A DNA stretch of 46,202 bases from a virus. Below the pieces are notes generated by a model. The model had not been told where the DNA came from. It worked only from the letters and a program-made list of their open reading frames with translations, and ran no database searches. Position numbers and translations under genes: made by a program. The stretch lies in the IMG/VR virus record IMGVR_UViG_3300025598_001488, positions 1 to 46,202 of that record. One strand, 5' to 3'. Every line of letters starts with the position of its first letter. The stretch's first letter is position 1. Positions 7,459 through 15,938 of the stretch are shown one piece after another.

Positions 7459-7940
7459 AGATGGAAGATGTTCTTGGCGAAGCATGTTGGAAAGGTTACC
7501 ATAAAGAAGGTAACAAAAAGATGTTTGGCAAGACATATCCAAACTGCGTCAAGAATAAAAAGAAACGTAGTGAAAGCACAGAAATTAAATGCGATCCAAT
7601 CACAGAAAGCGTGTTGCTTGAACAAGTTGATTATTGCATGCACTGTGGCAATTTAGTGCTACCAGAAGCAAGCGGCAATCTTCACAAGTGGTTTAAAGAC
7701 AAGTGGGTAAACATTGGTAAGAAAATTGGTGGCAAGCATCCACCATGTGGAACCAGCGGTAGCAAGCGTGGTTATGCCAAATGTGTGCCAGCAGCTAAAG
7801 CACGTCGTATGAGTGCTGCGCAAAAGAAGAGTGCAGTTACTCGTAAGCGTAAAGCACAGAACGCAGCAGGTCGTGGTGGTAAAGATAGTGGTGGCAGTGG
7901 CAAGGCACCAATTCGTGTGAGCACCAAAGCAAAATCATAA
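7455..7940 (+). CDS. Modular basic protein, resembles DUF5872-type proteins
   Basis: 161 residues. N-terminal MKMEDVLGE|A is followed by WKGYHKEGNKKMFGKTYPNC (12-31), a zinc-knuckle-like CMHCGNLVLPE|A (61-72), and then a C-terminal module with WFKDKWVNIGKK, PPCGTSG, GYAKCVPAAKARRMS and an Arg/Lys-rich tail. The last module resembles a viral family I believe is called DUF5872 (moderate certainty). It overlaps the upstream gene by four bases (ATGA). Probably a packaged or DNA-binding virion protein. Confidence 0.7.
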   Translation: MKMEDVLGEACWKGYHKEGNKKMFGKTYPNCVKNKKKRSESTEIKCDPITESVLLEQVDYCMHCGNLVLPEASGNLHKWFKDKWVNIGKKIGGKHPPCGTSGSKRGYAKCVPAAKARRMSAAQKKSAVTRKRKAQNAAGRGGKDSGGSGKAPIRVSTKAKS

Positions 7941-7947
7941 CTACTAT

Positions 7948-9189
7948 ATGACTAATAATTTTCACTTCAAAAAATTTCCAATCAACACAGCAACCTCATG
8001 TCAAAGTAAATGGACATGGAGTACTATTTGGTTAAATACTGCACAAACAGCAAGTTGTTTTCGAGTTGACCAAATAAATTTAACACCTGAAAATTTTAAT
8101 AATTTTCATAATTTACCTGAAAAAGTAAGTGATCGTGAAAAAATGTTACAGGGATTATGGCCAGATAATAATCGATGCAATTACTGCAAAGAAATAGAAA
8201 ATGCAGACGGATATAGTGACCGCATGAACTATAATAGTATAGGTGGTTATACTCCCAAAGAACTTGCAAAAGATAGCCAAGCAACTGTAATAACTCCAAC
8301 AATTGTTGAAGTAAGCTATGCAAATGAATGCAATCTTGCTTGCATTTATTGCAGTGCCCGATTTAGTAGTAAAATAGAAGCAGAAAATAATAGATACATT
8401 GATAAAGAAAGTAAAAAAAATATTTATTCACCATATAAAGAAGAACTATATCAACAATTTTTAGAATGGTTAAAAACTAATATAAAAAATTTAAGAAGAT
8501 TAAACTTACTCGGCGGTGAAACTTTTATTCAACATAAATTTATGAATGACATAATTGAAATTATTTCTGAAAACCCTAATCCTGCTCTACAATTAAACAT
8601 TATTAGTAATTTTAATGCTCCTAAAAAATATTTTTTAAAATACATAAATGAAATAAAAAAATTATATAATTCTAAAAAAATTGCAAGATTTGATTTAATG
8701 TGCAGTCTTGACTGTTGGGGAGTAGAACAAGAATATGTTCGCAGTGGACTTAAATTAGAATTATTAGACGAATATCTTTCCTATGCTGCAGAACAAGACG
8801 AAAAGTGGTTGTATTTAAATATAAATTCTACAATTACATCAATGACTATAAAAACTATGCCACAATTGTTAAAAAAAATTAAACAACATAGTCAAAATAG
8901 AAAAATACATCACTCATTTGAGTTTGTGCAAGGTAGACCACTTCAACATCCAAAAATATTTAATTATTCCCTTTGGAAAGAAGATTTTAATACTATAATA
9001 AATTTTATGAAAGAAAACAGTGTTGCATCTACTAACCGAGTAGAAAGAATGGAAGGTTTACAAAAATTTTTAGAAGTAAATTGTAAACAAGATGATGAAA
9101 AGATTGCGCAACTTCATGCTTATCTTGATGAGTTAGATCGTCGTCGTAATACCAATTGGAGACCATTGTTTCCATACTTAATTGTCTAA
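7948..9189 (+). CDS. Radical SAM protein, N-terminal twitch/SPASM-like (group 1)
   Basis: 413 residues. Radical SAM core cysteines are C128-x3-C132-x2-C135 (CNLACIYC) and the SAM-binding GGE is at 189-191. An N-terminal cysteine set (C18, C37, C77, C80; last pair CNYCKE) resembles an auxiliary-cluster domain. The C-terminus (DELDRRRNTNWRPLFPYL) aligns with the D-x-RR-x-x-N-x-x-x-x-FP tails of the products at 41068-39716 and 44201-42762, making these one subgroup. No Shine-Dalgarno is visible, and the gene is clearly more AT-rich than its neighbours, suggesting insertion. The modified substrate is unknown. Confidence 0.85.
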   Translation: MTNNFHFKKFPINTATSCQSKWTWSTIWLNTAQTASCFRVDQINLTPENFNNFHNLPEKVSDREKMLQGLWPDNNRCNYCKEIENADGYSDRMNYNSIGGYTPKELAKDSQATVITPTIVEVSYANECNLACIYCSARFSSKIEAENNRYIDKESKKNIYSPYKEELYQQFLEWLKTNIKNLRRLNLLGGETFIQHKFMNDIIEIISENPNPALQLNIISNFNAPKKYFLKYINEIKKLYNSKKIARFDLMCSLDCWGVEQEYVRSGLKLELLDEYLSYAAEQDEKWLYLNINSTITSMTIKTMPQLLKKIKQHSQNRKIHHSFEFVQGRPLQHPKIFNYSLWKEDFNTIINFMKENSVASTNRVERMEGLQKFLEVNCKQDDEKIAQLHAYLDELDRRRNTNWRPLFPYLIV

Positions 9190-9192
9190 ATA
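9186..9192 (+). promoter_or_regulatory. Late-promoter-like CTAAATA over radical SAM stop
   Basis: CTAAATA overlaps the TAA stop of the radical SAM gene and precedes the ATG at 9212 by 20 bases, with AGGA (9200-9203) in between. It would drive the downstream modular protein. Confidence 0.4.
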
Positions 9193-9211
9193 ATATAGCA
9201 GGATTTATAAC

Positions 9212-10063
9212 ATGAGTGATATGCGTTCTTTAATTGAAAAACTTACTGCCATAGCAGAAGACCGTCCAACGATTGGCGATGGTGTTTATCTAGAGTTTGG
9301 TAACATACTAGAAGTAGATACCGAAATTATGGAAATGAGTGGCGATAGTATTACTCTACTTGGTGATGAAAGACTGTTTAAGGTTCTTGAAAACCTAGAC
9401 GAAGCAGAAGATAAGCATGGTTCACCATATGATCGTGGTCGTGCTGACTCTTATTATGGTCGCAGACACAATCCACATAAACTTGTTCCAAATGCGCATG
9501 GTGGACATGAACATGAAAAGCTAACTGACCCACGAGAAATTGAAGACTATGGCCGTGGCTATGATGAAAACACTGATAAGAAAGATTACGGTGAAAGTGT
9601 TAATGAAGGTGAAGTAGTTTCTTTACAAAACAATCCGCAAACTTTAAAACGATTGGTAAAAATGTGGTGGAATGGTAGTCAAGAACAATATGCACAGGCT
9701 GCCAAAATGTTAGATAATATGGGTTGGGAAATTGAAGAAGAAGACGATGATGTTGTTCTATACAAAGACGGTGAAGAAATTCGTTTCTTTATGGATGATC
9801 TTTATGAGGAAATGGTTGCAGAAGCAGAATATCATGGTCGCAAGGTTCCACTTAGCAAACCTATGCGAGGCGATGTAAAAAAATTCAAAGTGTTTGTCAA
9901 AGACCCAAAGACTGGCAATGTAAAGAAAGTCAACTTTGGTGACCCTAATATGCGTATCAAGAAGAGTAATCCAAAGCGTCGTAAAAGTTTCCGTGCTAGA
10001 CACCATTGTGAGAATCCAGGTCCCCGCACAAAGGCTCGTTATTGGTCCTGCCGTAAGTGGTGA
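9212..10063 (+). CDS. Four-module conserved phage protein
   Basis: 283 residues. Modules in order: a small beta domain (21-60, DGVYLEFGNILEVDTE...), a PYDRGRADSYYGRR / DPREIEDYGRGYDEN module (70-126), a helical/beta unit (136-200), and a C-terminal basic module with KKFKVFVKDPKTGNVKKVNF (223-242), RRKSFRARHHC and ARYWSCRKW. Module borders carry L-D-E|A (64-65) and V-A-E|A (204-205), which look like T4 gp21-type cleavage sites. These modules occur in many marine phage proteins. A virion or head-internal role is inferred. Confidence 0.7.
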   Translation: MSDMRSLIEKLTAIAEDRPTIGDGVYLEFGNILEVDTEIMEMSGDSITLLGDERLFKVLENLDEAEDKHGSPYDRGRADSYYGRRHNPHKLVPNAHGGHEHEKLTDPREIEDYGRGYDENTDKKDYGESVNEGEVVSLQNNPQTLKRLVKMWWNGSQEQYAQAAKMLDNMGWEIEEEDDDVVLYKDGEEIRFFMDDLYEEMVAEAEYHGRKVPLSKPMRGDVKKFKVFVKDPKTGNVKKVNFGDPNMRIKKSNPKRRKSFRARHHCENPGPRTKARYWSCRKW

Positions 10064-10068
10064 TTTGA

Positions 10069-10278
10069 ATGTTATTAACCGAATTATTTGACCTTGATGA
10101 AGCCGCTGGTGTAGGCGTAGTTCCCCCTAATAAGAAGGCGGCAAAAGACCCTCGTTATGCGAATGCGCTAACAGTTGATATTCATCCAGGTGAAACACAA
10201 AAACAAGCTGCTAAATTTGGCAATAAAACTGACAAGATTGGTCGTCCACCTGTCATGAATCCAAATGGTAAAATTTAG
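10069..10278 (+). CDS. Small conserved phage protein (KDPRYANALTVDI type)
   Basis: 69 residues. MLLTELFDLDE|A looks like the CTS-type leaders of neighbours. The body PPNKKAAKDPRYANALTVDI and HPGETQKQAAKFG is a pattern I associate with small proteins of marine T4-like phages. It starts six bases after the previous gene. Function unknown. Confidence 0.65.
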   Translation: MLLTELFDLDEAAGVGVVPPNKKAAKDPRYANALTVDIHPGETQKQAAKFGNKTDKIGRPPVMNPNGKI

Positions 10279-10284
10279 TAAATA
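10278..10284 (+). promoter_or_regulatory. Weak late-promoter-like GTAAATA
   Basis: GTAAATA lies six bases before the ATG of a radical SAM gene at 10290. If used, the mRNA would be essentially leaderless; no Shine-Dalgarno is visible. Confidence 0.25.
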
Positions 10285-10289
10285 TTTTT

Positions 10290-11381
10290 ATGGAAAAATT
10301 ACCAAAAAATTTTTGCTGGCGGCCTTTTACACAAATAGTATTAAATGAAAATACGCATAGACCATGTTGTTTTTTTAATAAATTTTTAGAAAACAACAAA
10401 GAATTTAATAAAGAAGTTCGTGATTCTATATTAGAAAACAAATGGCATGATGGTTGTTCAAGATGCAAAGATTTAGAAGAAAATAAAAATACTAAACAAA
10501 GAAGTTTTAGAATTTTATATGATGGTCCTAAAGATATTAATCTTGTATTACAAAATAAATTTAGCAGTAAAATTGTTGAAGTTACATTTGATAAAACATG
10601 TAATTTTGCATGTATAACTTGCAATTCTGATTCAAGTACAAAATGGCGTTCAGAAAATTTAAGAATGGGGATAGAAGATAGTAAAAAATATTCTTTTAAT
10701 TTACTTCCCTATAAAAATTTAAATCTTTGGGAAAATGTTGAATCCTGTATAATATATGGCGGCGAGCCAATGTATAGTAAAAATACTTTATCTCTTTTAA
10801 AATTTTTAATTGAAAATCAATTTTCGCAAAAAATATCTCTTACATTTTATACTAATGGTTCAATTATTAATGATGAAATTGCTGACTTATTACAAACTTT
10901 TAAATCTTGTAAAATAAGTTTTAGTGTAGATGGAACATATGATCGTTTGCATGTTATTAGATGGCCCGGTGATTATAACATTATAAAAAATAATTTTAAA
11001 AAAATTTCTAAATTTAAAAATACAAAAGTTAGTGTAATTTACACATATAGTATTTTAAATGCAACATATTTTGCTGAAGATTATAAGATTATACAAGATG
11101 AACTAACTAATGACATTGTGTTAAATTCCCTTAATAAACCATTAATTTATGCAGCAAGAAATTTACCAATTAAAATTAAAACAAAATTAATTGATGAATA
11201 CAGCAATCATAATAATATAAAGGCAAAAGATTTTGAAATAGCCGTGGGTGAATTACAAATGTCTGCACATACTAATTCATTAGAAGCTTTAATTAAAAAA
11301 TTAAAAATGTATGATTCATATAGAAAAACAGATAGTAGTATTTTATTTACATCAGATGTATGGCAGTTGACCGATAAATAA
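10290..11381 (+). CDS. Radical SAM protein, N-terminal twitch/SPASM-like (group 2)
   Basis: 363 residues. Core cysteines C104/C108/C111 (CNFACITC) and GGE at 157-159. The N-terminal auxiliary-type set is C9, C26-C27 and C56/C59 (CWRPF...RPCCFF...GCSRCKD). It is closely similar along its whole length to the product at 24763-25857, including the SVDG and IRWPG segments and the C-terminal Y-R-x-T-x-S-x-x-LF. Strongly AT-rich relative to flanking genes, no visible Shine-Dalgarno. Substrate unknown; probably a peptide- or glycan-modifying enzyme. Confidence 0.85.
   Translation: MEKLPKNFCWRPFTQIVLNENTHRPCCFFNKFLENNKEFNKEVRDSILENKWHDGCSRCKDLEENKNTKQRSFRILYDGPKDINLVLQNKFSSKIVEVTFDKTCNFACITCNSDSSTKWRSENLRMGIEDSKKYSFNLLPYKNLNLWENVESCIIYGGEPMYSKNTLSLLKFLIENQFSQKISLTFYTNGSIINDEIADLLQTFKSCKISFSVDGTYDRLHVIRWPGDYNIIKNNFKKISKFKNTKVSVIYTYSILNATYFAEDYKIIQDELTNDIVLNSLNKPLIYAARNLPIKIKTKLIDEYSNHNNIKAKDFEIAVGELQMSAHTNSLEALIKKLKMYDSYRKTDSSILFTSDVWQLTDK
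11374..11380 (+). promoter_or_regulatory. Late-promoter-like ATAAATA over radical SAM stop
   Basis: ATAAATA is built into the last codons and stop of the radical SAM gene, immediately before the ATG at 11385. The same arrangement is seen at 9186. Confidence 0.35.
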
Positions 11382-11384
11382 CAT

Positions 11385-11738
11385 ATGCGCATAAGTGAAA
11401 TTACAGAAGCAACAATGAGTACTACAATACAAGGTCGTCATCCTGTAAGTGCTGGTGCGAGGGGATTGCTTGCGGCCAGATGGAAATATGATACTGTTGT
11501 TCAAGGTAGTGATAAGATGAATATGGCAAACGCTGTTGAGCGTCTTGCAAGCACACTTGATGGCGCAGAACGCACTGACTATGATGGCATTGATAGTATG
11601 ATGCAACAAATATGCCGTGAGTTTGAGGTTGATCCAAAAGACCTACACAATGCGTTTATTGCAAAATACAAATTGACACCCGATGCGATGGCTGCTAAAA
11701 TGAAGCATGATCGTAAAAACCGTCCAAAATCCGTCTAA
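11385..11738 (+). CDS. Small phage protein with CTS-like leader
   Basis: 117 residues. The leader MRISEITE|A fits a prohead-protease cleavage site. The rest includes GARGLLAARWKYD and a C-terminal module YDGIDSMMQQICREFEVDP / LHNAFIAKYKLTPDA that predicts an all-helical fold of a type seen in marine phages. It overlaps the next ORF by 32 bases. Function unknown; an internal head protein is a reasonable inference. Confidence 0.65.
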   Translation: MRISEITEATMSTTIQGRHPVSAGARGLLAARWKYDTVVQGSDKMNMANAVERLASTLDGAERTDYDGIDSMMQQICREFEVDPKDLHNAFIAKYKLTPDAMAAKMKHDRKNRPKSV

Positions 11739-12129
11739 TACAACATTTGCACCACCAATCGGTGCTACTGGTTCATCTACAACATATACAATTTCTGGTG
11801 GTGGAGGCGGCGGTGGTAATGGTGGCGCTGGATATCTAACAAATAGCGGTTCTATGAGTTGGGGAACTACTGGAAGTCCATCAGTATCAATTCTTGGTAG
11901 AGAATTGCAAATTACACCAGTTGATAAAGGTGATGCAATTATTAGAACCAATCATAATGAAATAAATCTTGATAAATTGTATAAAACTGTTATGATGATT
12001 GCAGATAAGATGATGATTATCGCAGATGATCCATATTTTACAGAAAAGTATCCTACACTTAAGGATGCATATGAGCAATACCAAACCCTATTAGAACTTT
12101 ACAAGCAAGGAGAAGAAAGTGGCGACTAG
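11707..12129 (+). CDS. Gly-rich protein, virion structural candidate
   Basis: 140 residues. The N-terminal third is Gly/Ser/Thr-rich (SGGGGGGGNGGAG). The C-terminal part (ELQITPVDKGDAIIRTNHNE...TEKYPTLKDAYEQYQTLLEL) predicts a beta segment followed by helices, and resembles a conserved small protein upstream of replication genes in T4-like marine phages. The start overlaps the previous gene; the exact start is uncertain. Its 3' end overlaps the GTG of the next gene. Confidence 0.6.
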   Translation: MIVKTVQNPSNTTFAPPIGATGSSTTYTISGGGGGGGNGGAGYLTNSGSMSWGTTGSPSVSILGRELQITPVDKGDAIIRTNHNEINLDKLYKTVMMIADKMMIIADDPYFTEKYPTLKDAYEQYQTLLELYKQGEESGD

Positions 12130-12388
12130 GAATTTTAGTGCAGAGGAACGCACGAAACTTAAGCAATTGATGAGCGAAAGTATGTCTGTAATGACCGAAG
12201 TAGAGGTTTTGACAGGCGGACTTAACGATACTATTAGTGCTATCGCAGAAGAAATGAATATCAAGCCAAACCTTCTTAAGAAGGCAATTAAGATGGCACA
12301 GAAGCGTGACTTTGACAAGGCTCGTGAAGACCTTGATATCATTGAAAGCATTCTTAACAGCACCAACAACTTGGATAACGAACAATAA
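12119..12388 (+). CDS. DsbA-like transcription/dsDNA-binding protein
   Basis: 89 residues, starting at GTG 12119 with AGGAG (12108-12112) upstream. The helical sequence (KLKQLMSESMSVMTEVE, IAEEMNIKPNLLKKAIKMA) resembles the small T4 DsbA-like proteins that bind DNA and assist late transcription. The I-A-E-E-x-x-I-K-P-x-x-L-x-K-A-I-K-x-A core is the main basis. Its stop overlaps the polymerase ATG by one base, so the two are coupled. Confidence 0.6.
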   Translation: MATRNFSAEERTKLKQLMSESMSVMTEVEVLTGGLNDTISAIAEEMNIKPNLLKKAIKMAQKRDFDKAREDLDIIESILNSTNNLDNEQ

Positions 12389-15051
12389 TGGCATATGTAG
12401 ATGCACTACTTGACCGACAGAAAGAAAAAGTATTCGTTGTTGAGCGAGTAGATGGTAAACGCATCTACAAAGACTATCCTATAAATTATGTATTTTACTA
12501 TGAAGATGGTAACGGAAGTTTCAAGAGTATCTATGATACTCCTGTCCGTCGTGTATCTTGCCGCAGTGGTCGTGATTTTCGCAAGGAACTCACGGCACAT
12601 GCTGGTAAAAAACTTTATGAAGCCGACATCAACCAAACGTTTCGTTGTTTAGAAGAAAATTATTTGGGCAAAGATTCGCCACATTTACAAACCGCGTTCT
12701 TTGATATTGAAACGGACTTTGATAGTGTCCGTGGCTACAGCACCCCAGATGATCCATTTACCAAAATTACAGCAATTACGCTTTATCTTGATTGGCTTGA
12801 CCAACTAATTACACTTGCTATGCCACCAAAAACCATGAGTATGGAAGAAGCAAATCGTATTGCATCACGTTTTGAAAATACTTTTATCTTTGACAGCGAA
12901 CGTGAATTGCTACTTACTTTTCTAGAACTTATTGATGACGCTGATGTATTAAGCGGTTGGAACAGTGAAGGGTTTGATATTCCATACACGATCAATCGTG
13001 TTGCACGTGTATTAAGCAAAGATGATACTCGTCGTTTTTGTTTGTGGGATCAATTTCCTAAAGAACGTGAATATGAAAAGTATGGCAAAACAAGTAAAAC
13101 ATTTGATTTAGTTGGACGAGTTCATCTAGATTATATGTTATTATATCAAAAATACACATATGAAGAACGCCATAGTTATAGTCTCGATGCTATCGGTGAA
13201 TATGAATTAAATGAACGAAAAACTGTGTACGAAGGTTCGCTTGACCAGTTATACAATCGTGACTATGAAACATTCATTGCATACTCTCGTCAAGACGTTG
13301 CACTTCTTAATAAATTAGATAAGAAACTACGCTTCCTTGATTTGGCAAACGAAATTGCGCATGATAATACAGTGTTGCTCCAAACTACAATGGGTGCAGT
13401 TGCAGTGACAGATCAAGCAATTATTAATGAAGCACATCGCCGTGGTATGGTTGTTCCTAATCGTCGCCCAAAAACTGAAGAGGTAAACACACAGGTTGCT
13501 GGTGCATATGTGGCATATCCAAAAAAGGGCATTCACGAATGGATCGGTGCTATTGATATTAACTCACTGTATCCATCTACAATTCGTGCACTTAATATGG
13601 GACCAGAAACTATCATTGGTCAACTACGTCCAATCATGACGGAAGCACATCTTAAAGAAAAAGTAGACGATGGCAAAAGTTTTGCTGCTGCGTGGGAAGG
13701 TTTATTTGCTTCACTAGAATATGAAGCCGTTATGCGGCGTGATATTGGCACCGAAATTACTATTGACTGGCAAAATGGCAGCAGTGAAGTATTAAGTGCT
13801 GCACAAATATATGATATGATTTTTGACAACTATGCGCCATGGGCATTGAGTGCCAATGGAACTATTTTCAATCTTGAGCATCAAGGAATTATTCCAAGTT
13901 TGCTTGAGCGTTGGTATAGTGAGCGTAAAGAACTGCAAGCCAAGAAAAAAGACGCAAAAGATGCAAAAGAGATTGCATTCTGGGATAAACGTCAGTTGGT
14001 TAAGAAGATTAACTTGAACTCACTATATGGCGCTATCCTTAATGCAGGTTGCCGTTTCTTTGACCAACGCATTGGACAAAGTACTACACTGTGCGGTCGC
14101 ACAATTGCAAAGCACATGGATGCAACAGTTAATGAACTCATTACTGGTGAGTATGATCATGTTGGCAAATCAATCATCTATGGTGATACTGATTCTGTGT
14201 ATTTTAGTGCGTGGCCAGTGATTAAAGAAGAAGTTGAAAGTGGTCGCATGGAGTGGAATAAAGAAATTTGTATTCAACTCTATGATAGTATTGGCGAGCG
14301 GGTAAACGAAACATTTCCAAAATTTATGTATGAAGCATTTCATACCACACCAGAACTTGGTTCTATTATTAAAGGTGGACGTGAACTTATTGCTTCTCGT
14401 GGATTGTTTATTACTAAGAAACGCTATGCTGTGTTAATTTTTGACCTTGAAAGTAAGAGATTAGATGTAGATGGCAAAACTGGCAAAGTTAAAGCTATGG
14501 GTCTTGATCTTAAACGGTCGGATACTCCAAAAATTGTACAAGATTTTCTTGCCGATATTTTAAAGAAAGTACTGGATGGTGCTGAGCGTGAACAAATTAT
14601 TGAAGAGGTTCGCCAGTTTAAATATACGTTTAAGGACTTACCAAGTTGGGAAAAAGGAACCCCAAAACGTGTTAATAGGCTAACTTACTATGGTAATCTA
14701 GAAAAAAAACAAGGCAAGGCAAATATGCCAGGCCATGTTCGTGCGGCGATTAACTGGAATAATCTCCGCAAAATGCACAGTGATTCTCGTTCGCTTGAAA
14801 TTGTAGATGGTATGAAGACTATTGTATGTAAACTACGCGATAACCCACTTGGTTTAACTAGTATTGGGTATCCAACTGATGAGTCGCGTATTCCACAGTG
14901 GTTTAAAGATATGCCATTTGACCAAGACCTAATGGAAGATACTATTGTTACACAAAAGGTAGAAAACCTACTTGATGTGCTGCATTGGGATATTACCAAT
15001 GCTACTAATATTACTAACACGTTTACTAGCCTATTTGATTTTGAGGTTTAA
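12388..15051 (+). CDS. 43: Family B DNA polymerase (T4 gp43-like)
   Basis: 887 residues, the usual length. The 3'-5' exonuclease has Exo I D106-I-E108, Exo II GWNSEGFDIPY (190-200) and Exo III with D303 (YSRQDVALL). Polymerase motif A is DINSLYPSTI (D390), motif B KKINLNSLYGAI (539-550) and motif C YGDTDS (598-603, D600 and D602). All catalytic residues are intact, so this is an active replicative polymerase with proofreading. It is translationally coupled to the DsbA-like gene, and a clamp gene lies nearby. Confidence 0.97.
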   Translation: MAYVDALLDRQKEKVFVVERVDGKRIYKDYPINYVFYYEDGNGSFKSIYDTPVRRVSCRSGRDFRKELTAHAGKKLYEADINQTFRCLEENYLGKDSPHLQTAFFDIETDFDSVRGYSTPDDPFTKITAITLYLDWLDQLITLAMPPKTMSMEEANRIASRFENTFIFDSERELLLTFLELIDDADVLSGWNSEGFDIPYTINRVARVLSKDDTRRFCLWDQFPKEREYEKYGKTSKTFDLVGRVHLDYMLLYQKYTYEERHSYSLDAIGEYELNERKTVYEGSLDQLYNRDYETFIAYSRQDVALLNKLDKKLRFLDLANEIAHDNTVLLQTTMGAVAVTDQAIINEAHRRGMVVPNRRPKTEEVNTQVAGAYVAYPKKGIHEWIGAIDINSLYPSTIRALNMGPETIIGQLRPIMTEAHLKEKVDDGKSFAAAWEGLFASLEYEAVMRRDIGTEITIDWQNGSSEVLSAAQIYDMIFDNYAPWALSANGTIFNLEHQGIIPSLLERWYSERKELQAKKKDAKDAKEIAFWDKRQLVKKINLNSLYGAILNAGCRFFDQRIGQSTTLCGRTIAKHMDATVNELITGEYDHVGKSIIYGDTDSVYFSAWPVIKEEVESGRMEWNKEICIQLYDSIGERVNETFPKFMYEAFHTTPELGSIIKGGRELIASRGLFITKKRYAVLIFDLESKRLDVDGKTGKVKAMGLDLKRSDTPKIVQDFLADILKKVLDGAEREQIIEEVRQFKYTFKDLPSWEKGTPKRVNRLTYYGNLEKKQGKANMPGHVRAAINWNNLRKMHSDSRSLEIVDGMKTIVCKLRDNPLGLTSIGYPTDESRIPQWFKDMPFDQDLMEDTIVTQKVENLLDVLHWDITNATNITNTFTSLFDFEV

Positions 15052-15052
15052 T

Positions 15053-15898
15053 ATGGACGATTTAGAAGCATATGAAATGTATCAAAAAATACTTGATTAT
15101 AAAAAATTTTATATAGAATATGCTGAACATCAAGGAAATTTTGAAAATACAATTCGTGCATTCAATAAGTTATTAATTGAACTAGATGATACATTATTGC
15201 ATGGAAAGCTACGGATGTTAGCCAAAAGTCGCTATATGGCTGATAAACTAGTTTTAAAAAATTTAGAAGAGCGTAGAAATTTTGTAAATGATAATAAATT
15301 GCAAAATTCAGATATAGAAATTTTAACTAGTTTAATTACAAAAAATGTTGCTAACAATAATCCTACTCTAGAACTTTTCCCTGGGAAAGGACAATTTTTA
15401 CCATATGCTGTTGCAAGTGAACCACTTTATGTTGTTGATCGCTTCAAAGAAATTTTAGATGAAGCAGCATCAGTTTTAAATAACGATTTTTATTCAACTA
15501 GAAGGTTAAGAAAATATGTTGTTTCAGATTACAATTTATCACAATTGCCCCAAGAATCATTTGGACTAGTTTATTGTTTCAATGAATTTTTTCAAGCAGA
15601 TGAACAATACATTTATAATTGGGCTTGTGAAGTTTACAAATTATTAGAAAGTGGCGGTAAATTTATTTTTAATTTTTTACCATACGATCAACATTGGGCA
15701 ATTAAGGCAACATTTACTAAAATATTTAGTGTAATTGATTATAAAAGTTTGATAGAAAAGTTAAAAGATTTTGGTTATGAAATAGAAAAATGTGAAATCA
15801 GAGAATTTTGTGCTAGTTATATTTGCATTAAAAAACCTGGCACTCTTGCTCCACGTATAAAAATTAATGGAAGTATTGCAGAAATTATTGACATCTAA
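15053..15898 (+). CDS. SAM-dependent methyltransferase-like protein
   Basis: 281 residues from the ATG one base after the polymerase stop; a longer ORF from 14972 runs inside the polymerase and is not credible. After a helical N-terminal region (1-100), a class I Rossmann-like order appears: LELFPGKGQ (motif I, 106-114), PLYVVDRF (acidic residue after strand 2), FGLVYCFNEFF (motif IV region) and ESGGKFIFNFLP. Motif I is degenerate (no GxGxG), so catalysis is uncertain. AT-rich. Substrate unknown. Confidence 0.65.
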   Translation: MDDLEAYEMYQKILDYKKFYIEYAEHQGNFENTIRAFNKLLIELDDTLLHGKLRMLAKSRYMADKLVLKNLEERRNFVNDNKLQNSDIEILTSLITKNVANNNPTLELFPGKGQFLPYAVASEPLYVVDRFKEILDEAASVLNNDFYSTRRLRKYVVSDYNLSQLPQESFGLVYCFNEFFQADEQYIYNWACEVYKLLESGGKFIFNFLPYDQHWAIKATFTKIFSVIDYKSLIEKLKDFGYEIEKCEIREFCASYICIKKPGTLAPRIKINGSIAEIIDI

Positions 15899-15938
15899 AA
15901 TTATATAAACTATAATTAAACAAAAGTAAAGGTGATAC

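Noticed and set aside
14972-15052. N-terminal extension of the methyltransferase-like gene
   Set aside because: It overlaps the polymerase coding end in another frame; the ATG one base after the polymerase stop gives the natural start.
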